Shown piece by piece: positions 53,170-61,022 of a DNA stretch of 64,000 nucleotides (the stretch's first letter is position 1; each line of letters begins with the position of its first letter). The stretch is from positions 1-64,000 of the forward strand of contig JALHMS010000019.1 in NCBI GenBank assembly GCA_022843925.1. Direction: 5' to 3'. The notes below the pieces were generated by a model. That model ran no database searches. It saw only the letters and a list, made by a program, of their open reading frames with translations, and was not told the origin of the DNA. The DNA is from Burkholderiales bacterium (lineage in GTDB: Bacteria > Pseudomonadota > Gammaproteobacteria > Burkholderiales > Ga0077523). The position numbers and the translations under genes were made by a program.

Positions 53170-54867
53170 CTACAGCGCGAAGACCATCAGGATGCCGCCC
53201 TCGGGGCTGGCTTCCATCATCTTCTGGCCGATCTTCCCGAAGAAGGAAGGCGGCCCCTTCAAACGGCCCGCCACCACCGCGATGTACTGCTTGCCGTCGA
53301 TCGAGTACGTCACCGCGCTCTGCGTGATGCCGGTGCCGACACGGAACTGCCACAGCACCTTGCCCGTCTTCGCATCCACGGCCTTGAAGATGCCATCCAG
53401 GTTGCCGTAGAACACGAGGCCACCGGCGGTCGTCATCGCACCGCTCGCCCACATGTTCGCTTCCTCGATGGTCCAGACCTTTTTCTTCGCCACCGGATCC
53501 CACGCGATGAACTCGGCAAGGTGTGAACCCGTGGCCCCACCCATCGCGAGGTTGAACTCGGACGCGAGGTAGAACTTGCCGGGCGTGTATTCCTCCTCGC
53601 GGTTCGCGATGTCCATGCACATGTTGAACGCCGGGATGTACACGAGGCCGGTCTGCTTGCTGAACGACATGGGCGACCAGTTCTTGCCGCCGATCAAGTT
53701 CGGGCAGACGTTGCGCGCCCACTTGCCGAGCTGCGGTCGCTTCTCGTTGTTCGGCGCTTCCACCGGACGGCCCGTTTCGAGGTCCACGTGCGTGGCCCAG
53801 TTGACGGTCACGAACGGATCGGCGGCGACGACCTTGCCGGTGTCCCGGTTCAGCACGTAGAAGAAGCCATTGCGGTCGGCGTGCAGCAGCGCGGGAACGG
53901 ACTTGCCGCCGATCGTGAGATCGGTGAGCACGGCCTCGTTGATGCCGTCGTAGTCCCAGGCGTCGTGCGGGGTGTACTGATAGCCCCAGGTGATCTTGCC
54001 GGTGTCGGCATCGAACGCGAGCTGGGACGCCGACCAAAGGTTGGGATACTGCGACACGTCGCTGCTGTCGGACCCCCGCGTCTGCGCGCCCCACGGTCCG
54101 GCATTGCTGGTGGACCAGAAGACCAGGTTGCGCTTCGCATCGTAGGAACCGACACCCCACGTGGACGCTGCCCCGGTCTTCCAGGAGTCGCCCTTCCACG
54201 TCTCGTTGCCCGGCTCGCCTTCCCCGGGGATGGTGTAGGTCTTCCACACCTGCTCACCGGTCGACTGCTTGTACGCCGCCACGAAACCGCGCACGCCGTA
54301 CTCGCCGCCGGCCATGCCGGTGATCACGAGATCCTTGACGATGAGCGGTGCCGAGGTGATCGCGTAACCCTTCTTGTAGTCCGCCACGGTGACGGTCCAC
54401 AGCCGCTTGCCCGTCTTGGCGTCGAGCGCTTCGAGCTTCGCGTCCAGACGGCCGAAGAATACCTTGCCGTTCGCCACCGCCACACCGCGGTTGTCGAGGC
54501 CGCAGCACACGGTCGCCATGTAATCGGAAGGCATCTCCGGCTGATAGGTCCACTTCCTCGCGCCCGTCTTGGCGTCGAGTGCGAACACGTATCGGGGTCC
54601 CGTGGAACTGGTGACGTACATGGTGTCGCCGATGATGATCGGGGTCGACTCCTGGCTCTCGAGGGTGCCGAGCGAGTGCACCCACGCCACCTTGAGGTCC
54701 TTCACGTTGCCGGTGTTGACCTGGTTCAGGGTGCTGTACCGCGTGTTCGCGGCGTCGCCCCCGTACTGCGTCCACTCGTTGCCCGACTGGGCCATGGCAG
54801 CCCCCGACGTCAACGCCATCACCGACACGGCGCACGCGCCGACCAGCCTCTTCCGGATACCGTTCAT
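53170..54867 (-). CDS. PQQ-dependent alcohol dehydrogenase, lanthanide-type
   Basis: This quinoprotein alcohol dehydrogenase of 565 residues oxidises alcohols in the periplasm and passes electrons to cytochrome c. The signal peptide is about 1-26 (cleavage AMA-QSG). The eight-blade propeller carries repeated W-docking motifs (DAKTGARKWTY, DAKTGKRLWTV, DADTGKITWGY, DAKTGKVLWQF). The vicinal disulfide is Cys121-Cys122. Candidate metal ligands are Glu189 and Asn255, and the catalytic Asp305 lies in HDAWDYDGINE. Asp307, two residues on, is the extra acidic ligand diagnostic of lanthanide-dependent XoxF/PedH enzymes; calcium enzymes usually have Ala there. No C-terminal haem domain is present. The start has GGGAGGTG upstream. 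The substrate is unknown. Confidence 0.93.
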   Translation of the reverse strand: MNGIRKRLVGACAVSVMALTSGAAMAQSGNEWTQYGGDAANTRYSTLNQVNTGNVKDLKVAWVHSLGTLESQESTPIIIGDTMYVTSSTGPRYVFALDAKTGARKWTYQPEMPSDYMATVCCGLDNRGVAVANGKVFFGRLDAKLEALDAKTGKRLWTVTVADYKKGYAITSAPLIVKDLVITGMAGGEYGVRGFVAAYKQSTGEQVWKTYTIPGEGEPGNETWKGDSWKTGAASTWGVGSYDAKRNLVFWSTSNAGPWGAQTRGSDSSDVSQYPNLWSASQLAFDADTGKITWGYQYTPHDAWDYDGINEAVLTDLTIGGKSVPALLHADRNGFFYVLNRDTGKVVAADPFVTVNWATHVDLETGRPVEAPNNEKRPQLGKWARNVCPNLIGGKNWSPMSFSKQTGLVYIPAFNMCMDIANREEEYTPGKFYLASEFNLAMGGATGSHLAEFIAWDPVAKKKVWTIEEANMWASGAMTTAGGLVFYGNLDGIFKAVDAKTGKVLWQFRVGTGITQSAVTYSIDGKQYIAVVAGRLKGPPSFFGKIGQKMMEASPEGGILMVFAL

Positions 54868-55054
54868 GCTTCACACCTCCCAGTGTGTTGTTGTGACGTT
54901 CGAACGCACTTCCAGCACTCCCGCGCGGCATCCGGCATGCGCCGGCACTGCGGAGAGCTTGGAACCGTTGAAACCACAAGGTCGTCCCGGCAGGCGTTCG
55001 ACGGGATCCGGTGAAATCATCCGGAAACCGTGCGCCGACACCATCGACGGACCA

Positions 55055-55166
55055 CGCGCGCGGGTGACGCCGCGCGCGCCTGACGCCCCGCTCGATGACG
55101 GATGCGATCCATGCATCGCCCAAGCAGGTGGCTGTTGAAAGCATAATACAATTTTGAATACAATTT
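55055..55166. promoter_or_regulatory. Divergent control region with GntR-type half-sites
   Basis: Within the 304-base gap between the dehydrogenase and the GntR gene, an A/T-rich patch (55144-55166) holds two direct copies of AATACAATTT (55145-55154 and 55157-55166), 12 bases apart. The ATACAAT core resembles half of the ATTGTATACAAT-type operators known for GntR regulators of malonate genes (MdcY/MatR). CATAAT at 55142-55147 could be a -10. A 9-bp hairpin (55055-55063 with 55070-55078) lies nearer the dehydrogenase. The rest shows no feature. Confidence 0.45.
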
Positions 55167-55171
55167 CTCGG

Positions 55172-55897
55172 ATGAAGAAGCAGGTGTCCACGAGTCGCAA
55201 GACCGGCAAAACAACCCCGGTCGCCGGCCGCAGGGTGGTGGAACCGCGCGTGCCCCGGACCGCCCTGTACGAGTGGGTGGTCAACCGGATCCGCGACAAG
55301 ATCTACGCATACGAACTGAGCCCCGGCGACTGGATCGACGAACAACGGCTCGCAGACGAACTCGGCATCAGCCGCACGCCGGTGCGCGAAGGTCTCAAGC
55401 TGCTGGCGGCCGAGGGACTCGTGACGGTGAAACCGCGCCGCGGCAGCTACGTCACCAAGCTCACCGACGACGACATCGACCAGATCTTCGTGCTCATGGC
55501 GCGCTTGGAAGGCTGGTGCGCAATGGAGGCGACGACCCGCCTCGACGACATCTCGCTGCTGGAACTCGAACGTCTGCACGAGGCCCTCGAAGTGCACGCC
55601 GCCGCCCACGACGCAGGGCGCTATCACGAGACGAACGTCGAATTCCACGCAGCCATCCAGCAACTCTCCGGCAACCGCTGGCTGGCGAACGTCGTGGCGG
55701 AGCTGCGCATCGTGATGCGGCTCGCCCGCGTGCAGACGCTCCGCCATCCCGGCCGCTTCGAGTCCTCGATCGACGAACACCGCGACCTCATGGCCGCTAT
55801 GCGCGCCCGCGATCCCGACCGTGCGGAAGCCAGCATGCGGCGCCATCTGCTGAACCAGCTGGATGTCCTGCATGCGCTCGCCGGCCGTCCGAGATGA
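55172..55897 (+). CDS. GntR-family regulator, FadR/FCD subfamily
   Basis: This ligand-responsive repressor of 241 residues has a basic N-terminal tail and a winged helix-turn-helix (about 32-95: LYEWVVNRIRDKIYAYELSPGDWIDEQRLADELGISRTPVREGLKLLAAEGLVTVKPRRGSYV). The all-helical FCD effector domain (about 100-230) has the metal/effector motif ETNVEFHAAIQQLSGNRW and HPGRFESSIDEHRDLMAAM. The ATG at 55172 lies 6 bases after the direct repeats, so self-repression is likely. It leads the operon through the CoA ligase; a malonate-like or organic-acid effector is inferred. Confidence 0.92.
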   Translation: MKKQVSTSRKTGKTTPVAGRRVVEPRVPRTALYEWVVNRIRDKIYAYELSPGDWIDEQRLADELGISRTPVREGLKLLAAEGLVTVKPRRGSYVTKLTDDDIDQIFVLMARLEGWCAMEATTRLDDISLLELERLHEALEVHAAAHDAGRYHETNVEFHAAIQQLSGNRWLANVVAELRIVMRLARVQTLRHPGRFESSIDEHRDLMAAMRARDPDRAEASMRRHLLNQLDVLHALAGRPR

Positions 55898-55910
55898 ACG
55901 GGAGGAACCC

Positions 55911-56738
55911 TTGACCTACGCAGACTCCGACGGCGTGCGCCTGTACGTCGAGGACACGGGCACCGGCGTCCCCGTCGTCTTCGTGCACGAGCTGGCCGGC
56001 GACCATCGCTGCTGGGAGCCGCAGGTCCGCTTCCTCGCGCGCCGGTATCGGTGCGTGACGTTCAACGCGCGCGGCTACCCCCCCTCCGACGTGCCCGATT
56101 CCGTCGAGGCGTACAGCCAGCAGCAGGCCGTGGAGGACATCGCGAACGTGCTCCGGAGCCGCGGCATCGAACGCGCACACATCGTCGGCCTCTCGATGGG
56201 CGGGTACGCAACGCTCAACTTCGGACTCGCGTATCCGGGCATGGCCCGATCGCTCGTGGTCGCGGGCGCAGGCCACGGCTCGGACCCCGACAAGCGCGAA
56301 GCCTTCATCGCTGACTGCACCGATCTCGCCGAGCGGATCCTGCGCCTGGGCATGGCGGAAGGCATCCGGCACTACGCGAACAGCGCGGTGCGCCGCCGCT
56401 ACGCGGAGAAGGATCCGCGCGGCTTCGAGGAATTCAACGGTTACTTCGGCGAACACTCCCCGCTCGGGACCGCGCTCACCATCCGCGGTTGCCAGATGCG
56501 CCGGCCGACGGTCTACGAACTCGGCCCGCGACTCGCGGAGATGCGCGTACCGACGCTGGTGATCACCGGCGACGACGACGAACCCTGCGTCGAGCCCGCG
56601 CTCTTCATGAAGCGGACGATCCCGGGCGCCAGGCTCTGGGTGGTGCCTCGGACGAGCCACCCCATCAACCTCGAGGAACCGGACGCCTTCAATCGCGCCC
56701 TTCTCGATTTCTTCACCGACGTCGACCGGACTCCCTGA
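55911..56738 (+). CDS. Alpha/beta-fold hydrolase
   Basis: The 275-residue hydrolase has nucleophile Ser95 in GLSMGG, the acid in VITGDDDEP and His in RTSHPINLEEPDAFN, forming the triad. The oxyanion-hole region is VFVHELAGDHRCW, where the usual HG is HE. The TTG at 55911 has GGAGGA 7 bases upstream and follows the GntR stop by 13 bases; the earlier in-frame ATG lies inside the GntR gene. It is similar in pattern to ring-cleavage or enol-lactone hydrolases, but the substrate cannot be deduced. It is 3 bases from the SDR gene. Confidence 0.88.
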   Translation: MTYADSDGVRLYVEDTGTGVPVVFVHELAGDHRCWEPQVRFLARRYRCVTFNARGYPPSDVPDSVEAYSQQQAVEDIANVLRSRGIERAHIVGLSMGGYATLNFGLAYPGMARSLVVAGAGHGSDPDKREAFIADCTDLAERILRLGMAEGIRHYANSAVRRRYAEKDPRGFEEFNGYFGEHSPLGTALTIRGCQMRRPTVYELGPRLAEMRVPTLVITGDDDEPCVEPALFMKRTIPGARLWVVPRTSHPINLEEPDAFNRALLDFFTDVDRTP

Positions 56739-56741
56739 CCC

Positions 56742-57514
56742 ATGGATCTCGAACTCTCCGGCAAGCGCGTGCTCGTGACCGGCGCCTCGCGCGGCATCGG
56801 CTACGCGTGTGCCCGCCACTTCGCCCGCGAAGGTTGCGAGGTGACGCTCGTCTCCAGTTCCGAGGACGCCCTGCGCGCGGCCGCGGCCAGACTGACGGAG
56901 GAGACCGGCGCGACCGCGGCCATCCATCGCGCCGATCTATCGCAGAACGCCGGCGTGGAGTCCCTCCGACCGCTGGCGACCACGGTCGACATCCTCGTCA
57001 ACAACGCCGGCGCGATTCCCGGCGGCGGTCTGGCGGACATCGATTCGAAGCGCTGGCGCGAAGCATGGAGTCTCCCAAGATGTTCGGCGACGTCGACCTC
57101 ACGCGGATGGCGCTCGCCCCGATGATGGCGCGGGTTGCGGGCGTGATCGTGAATGTTCTCGGCATTGCCGGGGCGTCGCCGCGCCACGACCACGTGTGCG
57201 GCTCGACCGCGAACGCCGGACTCATGGCCTTCACGAAATCCGTCGGCGGGCACGGCAGCCGGCACGGAGTGCGTGTCGTCGGCGTGAACCCGGGGCCGAC
57301 CGAGACCGAACGCCTCGTGAAGCTGTTCTCGACCCGCGCGCAGACGAGCCTCGGCGACGCCGCGCGCTGGCCCGAACTGCTCGCGGATCTGCCGTTCGGC
57401 CGTCCGGCCACCGCGGAAGAGATGGCCGACCTCGTGGTGTTCCTCGCCTCGGCGCGGGCGTCGTACCTGCGCGGGCTGGTCGTCGACGCCGACGGCGGCG
57501 CGATGTACCGCTGA
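56742..57514 (+). pseudogene. SDR-family oxidoreductase, frameshifted
   Basis: The N-terminal part (56742 to about 57075) encodes LSGKRVLVTGASRGIGYACARHFAREGCEV and DILVNNAGAIPGGG, the NAD(P) fold. The C-terminal part continues in another frame (KMFGDVDLTRMALAPMMARVAGVIVNVLGIAGASP to ADGGAMYR, ending 57514). Frames join near the CCC at 57074-57076 if one base is added, giving about 257 residues, the normal length. The catalytic Tyr position reads HDHVCGSTANAGLMAFTK, so YxxxK is not seen. Either a real one-base deletion or a sequencing error in the C-run is possible. The neighbours are intact and tightly spaced. Confidence 0.8.
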
Positions 57515-57520
57515 CACCCC

Positions 57521-58810
57521 GTGTCGAGCGCCTTTGCCCGCCGGCCACTGAACGAGCAGCTCGATCTGCTGCTGGGCGCCGATGCCCATCGGGCGCCTCC
57601 CGCACCGATGACACCGGGCGACGTGGTGGTCAGGACAGCCACCGTGAAGGGTCACGCCGTGGTCGTCCTCGCCTTCGACTGGACCCGGTCGCGCGGCTCC
57701 ATCGGCCCCGCTGAGGCCGTGCAGATCGGCGAGGCGCTCGCCCTGGCCATCGCGCAAGGCGTCCCGGTGGTGTTCCTGATGAACACGAGCGGCATGCGGG
57801 TGACGGCAGGCATGCAGACTGTCGTGGCACTGCGGACACTGTTGCGGACCGTGCTCGACGCCCGGCTCACCGGCCAGCGGATGGTCGCGCTGATCACGCA
57901 TCACGCCTTCGGAGGCGCCAGCATCCTCGCGTCGCTCTGCGACCGGCGCGCGATGCACGCGGAAGCCATCCTCGCCATGTCCGGGCCGAAGTTGATCGAA
58001 CGTATCGCCGGCCGGGAGGCGCTGGCGGCCGACGATCCAGAGGCCGTGCGCGCGCTGCTCGGTGGAGCCGCGCGGGTGGCCGTGACCGACGCCACCGAAC
58101 CGTGCGATGACGCTGCGGACGCCTACCGCGCTGTGCTCCTGCGCTGGCTGGGCGGGCCTGCCGAAGACGCTGCTCCGCAAGTCGAGAGCTGGTGCCAGGC
58201 CTTGCGTGGGCGGCTGGGTCCCCACGTGCTTCCACCGGTGATCCCCGCGAGCATCGACTCCCTGGACACCCCGACCCGTCGCACGTTGCTTCGCATCCTC
58301 GGCGACGACGCGCGGTTGCAACGCGCCGGAGATCTCATCGTGGCCACCGCCCCCGGGACCGGCGGGCCGCTCGTCCTGGGTCTCGTCGGGGGACGAACGG
58401 CGACGGCGCCACTGTCGCTCGCGCTCGCCGAACAGTTGCTCGCCGTCGGCCCGGAGACGCGGTCCGTCGTCGTGCTGGCCGACGTCGAGAACCATTCCGC
58501 CGCCCCCGAGGACGAGCGTGTCGTGCTTTCCGAGTACCTCGCCCTGCTCGCGCTGTCCCTGCGCGCGACGCATCACCGCGGGCACGACGTCAAGGTCATC
58601 GTCACGGGCGTCTCGGGCGGCGGCATCTTCGCAGCGCTGGCGGCCGGTGCGACGCGCGTCGAGATGCTGCGGGAGGCGCGTATCCAGGTGCTGTCGGCGG
58701 AAGCGCTCGCCGCGATCGGGCAGCAGGCCGTGCCGGAGGACGAATACGCCACCGCCGCCCTGCGCGCCGGCGCCGTGGACGCCATCTTCGAGGAAGCACC
58801 AACCCAATGA
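57521..58810 (+). CDS. Fused carboxyltransferase, malonate decarboxylase beta-gamma (MdcD-MdcE) type
   Basis: The 429-residue protein has two crotonase-like carboxyltransferase halves. The N-terminal half (about 20-215) resembles MdcD: RSRGSIGPAEAVQIGEALALAIAQGVPVVFLMNTSGMRV and HHAFGGASILASLCDRR. The C-terminal half (about 260-425) resembles MdcE: ADVENHSAAPEDERVVLSEYLALLALSLRATHHRGHDVKVIVTGVSGGGIFAALAAGA. In known biotin-independent malonate decarboxylase these subunits act on malonyl bound to the ACP MdcC. Neither MdcC nor MdcA is nearby. The GTG start is 6 bases after the SDR stop, and the end overlaps the CoA ligase (ATGA), which could supply malonyl-CoA. Confidence 0.75.
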   Translation: MSSAFARRPLNEQLDLLLGADAHRAPPAPMTPGDVVVRTATVKGHAVVVLAFDWTRSRGSIGPAEAVQIGEALALAIAQGVPVVFLMNTSGMRVTAGMQTVVALRTLLRTVLDARLTGQRMVALITHHAFGGASILASLCDRRAMHAEAILAMSGPKLIERIAGREALAADDPEAVRALLGGAARVAVTDATEPCDDAADAYRAVLLRWLGGPAEDAAPQVESWCQALRGRLGPHVLPPVIPASIDSLDTPTRRTLLRILGDDARLQRAGDLIVATAPGTGGPLVLGLVGGRTATAPLSLALAEQLLAVGPETRSVVVLADVENHSAAPEDERVVLSEYLALLALSLRATHHRGHDVKVIVTGVSGGGIFAALAAGATRVEMLREARIQVLSAEALAAIGQQAVPEDEYATAALRAGAVDAIFEEAPTQ

Positions 58811-60348
58811 CCGACAACGCCAATTTCTTCGACTGCGGCATCCGTCCGGTACTCGCCGCCCCCGATACCCCTTGCCTCCTCCTCGCGGACGGCGGTGTCG
58901 TCACATACGGAGATCTCGACCGGCTGTCGGCGCGGTACGCCAACCTCCTGCGCGCGCTGGGTTGCGAGCCCGGCACATGGGTGGCGGTCTGTGTCGAGAA
59001 ATCCCCCCGGTCGCTGGCGCTCTATCTCGCCTGCCTGCGCGCGGGGCTCGTCTTCCTGCCCCTCAACACGGCGTACAAGCCCGCCGAGCTTTCGTACTTC
59101 CTCGGCGACGCGAAGCCGCACGTCTTCGTGTGCCCGCCCGCCATGGCGGCATCGTTCGGCCCACAGGCCCTTGCGCTGGGCGTTCCGCACGTGTTCGACA
59201 TGGACGAGAACGGCGACGGTGCGTTGTCCGCGGCGGCAACTGGCTGCGACGAGAGCTTCCCCGCAGTGCATCGACGCCCGGATGATCTCGCGGCCGTCCT
59301 GTACACCTCGGGCACCACGGGTCGACCGAAGGGCGCGACGATCAGCTGTCGCGCCGTCGCCTACGCGGCCCGCACTCTCGGCGCCATCTGGGAATTCTCG
59401 CGCAACGACGTGCTGCTGCACGCACTGCCGATCTTCCACGGCCATGGCCTCTTCGTCGCGTGCAACGTCGCCCTTGCGGCGGGCGCCCGGATGCTCTTCC
59501 TGCCGCGGTTCCAACTCGACACCGTGCTCGCCGCGCTGCCCTCGGCCACGACGATGATGGGGGTCCCGACCTTCTACCACCGGATCCTCGCAGACCCGCG
59601 CTTCACGCGGGAGACGTTCGCGCATCTCCGCCTCGTCACCTGCGGCTCTGCGCCCCTTCTGCCCGACGCGCAGGCCGCGTTCCGCGAACGATTCGGCCAC
59701 GACATCCTGCAGCGGTACGGCACCACCGAGACCATGATCCTCACTTCGAATCCACTGCACGGTGAACGGCGACCAGGGTCGGTGGGCCGCGCCCTGCCCG
59801 GCGTCGAACTGCGCATCACGGACGACGACGACCTGCCCCTCGCCGATGGCGCGATCGGGATGATCCAGGTGCGGGGCGACGGCCTGTTCTCCGGCTATTG
59901 GGGCCTCCCGGAGAAGACGGCCGAAGACTTCACCGCCGACGGCTACTTCCGTACCGGCGACCTCGGGACACGCAGCGCGGACGGCTATGTGGCCATCACC
60001 GGTCGCGCGAAGGACCTCATCATCTCGGGCGGCTACAACGTCTACCCCGCCGAGGTGGAGGCGGTGATCGACGGGTGTCCCGGCATCGCGGAGTCCGCCG
60101 TCATCGGTGTCCCGCACGCGGACTTCGGCGAGGCGGTCGCGGCGATCGTCATCGCCCGATCCCCTGACGAACCGGTCGTGCCCGAGCAGGTGATCCGCCA
60201 CGCGAAGGAGCGCCTCGCCAACCACAAGGTGCCGAAGTTCGTGGTCGTCGTGGGCGACTTCCCGCGCAACACCCTCGGCAAGATCCAGAAGAACCTGCTC
60301 CGGGAAACCTACGCAGGACTCGCGGCCCCGCACGACGCGCGGCGCTGA
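58807..60348 (+). CDS. Acyl-CoA synthetase, malonyl-CoA synthetase (MatB)-like
   Basis: This AMP-forming ligase of 513 residues carries LYTSGTTGRPKGATISCRAV (A3), FHGHGLFVACNVALAAGARMLFLPRF (MatB-like), YGTTETMILTSNP (A5), YFRTGDLGTRSADGYVAITGRAKDLIISGGYNVYPAEVEAVID (A7-A8) and FPRNTLGKIQKNLL (A10 Lys). The length, the HGHGLF motif and the ERYGTTET-type region favour MatB over long-chain ligases. Context with the MdcDE-like protein supports malonate or a short dicarboxylate; the exact acid is inferred. It is the last gene of the GntR-led operon. Confidence 0.85.
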   Translation: MTDNANFFDCGIRPVLAAPDTPCLLLADGGVVTYGDLDRLSARYANLLRALGCEPGTWVAVCVEKSPRSLALYLACLRAGLVFLPLNTAYKPAELSYFLGDAKPHVFVCPPAMAASFGPQALALGVPHVFDMDENGDGALSAAATGCDESFPAVHRRPDDLAAVLYTSGTTGRPKGATISCRAVAYAARTLGAIWEFSRNDVLLHALPIFHGHGLFVACNVALAAGARMLFLPRFQLDTVLAALPSATTMMGVPTFYHRILADPRFTRETFAHLRLVTCGSAPLLPDAQAAFRERFGHDILQRYGTTETMILTSNPLHGERRPGSVGRALPGVELRITDDDDLPLADGAIGMIQVRGDGLFSGYWGLPEKTAEDFTADGYFRTGDLGTRSADGYVAITGRAKDLIISGGYNVYPAEVEAVIDGCPGIAESAVIGVPHADFGEAVAAIVIARSPDEPVVPEQVIRHAKERLANHKVPKFVVVVGDFPRNTLGKIQKNLLRETYAGLAAPHDARR

Positions 60349-60902
60349 TCGCCGAGTGCGCCCTCGCCTCCGCGCAGGCTGATCCGGCGTGCGGATGGCA
60401 TCGGTCATCTACGCCCCGGTGCAGCCCACGGCGACGGGGCGGTGCACGGACTCAGTGCACGCAGGTGCAAGACGGAGCGCCTGCCGTCCCGGTCAGCCGG
60501 ACCATCCGGTCTGGGACCTCGCGGGATCGGCGCAGGCAACCGTGCGGCGTATGCCACGCCCGACATCCATCAAGCCTCTGGCAGGCAAGGACAAACGTGA
60601 CATCGCGCGCGCTGGCATGGCGATTCGCCCAGCGCCCTCGACCACGACATTCGGCACAAAGCGCAGATCAGCGCATCCGTGGCCGGGATCCTGCTATCCA
60701 GACCCGCCTGACATGACACACGAGATCTGCTGCCTGCCGATTTCCGGCCTGGAGTCTCCCGTCGGATGCCGGCCATGCCCGACCAAGCCGGACGGTGCGG
60801 ACCCCCTCGCCAGTCGCCGTGTGAGCGGATGACGTCCGGCGTCTCTGCGCCCAGTGCCTGTCGGTCGGCGGGACCACTTCACATCAGACATATGAATGCC
60901 AT
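60349..60902. other. Intergenic stretch with distal NtrC-like box
   Basis: No convincing gene lies here: the one plus-strand frame (60389-60832) has no binding site or recognisable fold. TGCAC-N7-GTGCA at 60443-60459 matches the core of the NtrC dyad but departs at one inner position. It would be about 510 bases before the predicted acetamidase transcription start, a possible distant enhancer. Confidence 0.4.
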
Positions 60903-60919
60903 TGCACTCTTGCGGTGCA
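60903..60919 (+). promoter_or_regulatory. NtrC binding site
   Basis: TGCAC-T-CTTGC-G-GTGCA matches the NtrC consensus TGCAC-Y-N5-R-GTGCA at every defined base. It lies about 57 bases before the predicted sigma-54 start of the acetamidase gene. It indicates induction under nitrogen limitation through the GlnD-PII-NtrB/NtrC chain. Confidence 0.65.
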
Positions 60920-60941
60920 GTCCGAGGAAATGCAGTATTCG

Positions 60942-60957
60942 GGGCAGCTTTCGAGCA
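60942..60957 (+). promoter_or_regulatory. Sigma-54-like promoter of the amide operon
   Basis: GGGCAG-CTTTC-GAGCA has the invariant GG and GC (60943-60944, 60955-60956) with ten bases between, as in TGGCAC-N5-TTGCA. Outer positions match only partly. A start near 60968 gives a 55-base leader to the acetamidase ATG. Support comes mainly from the adjacent NtrC box. Confidence 0.5.
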
Positions 60958-61022
60958 TCGCGCGTCCGGATGCCAAGCGTCGCACGAGCCCCCCAACCAA
61001 GACTTGTAGCAGGAGAGAGTAG

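Noticed and set aside
60389-60832. 147-codon frame between the CoA ligase and acetamidase genes
   Set aside because: No ribosome binding site, domain or sensible composition. It overlaps the distal NtrC-like dyad and looks like non-coding sequence.
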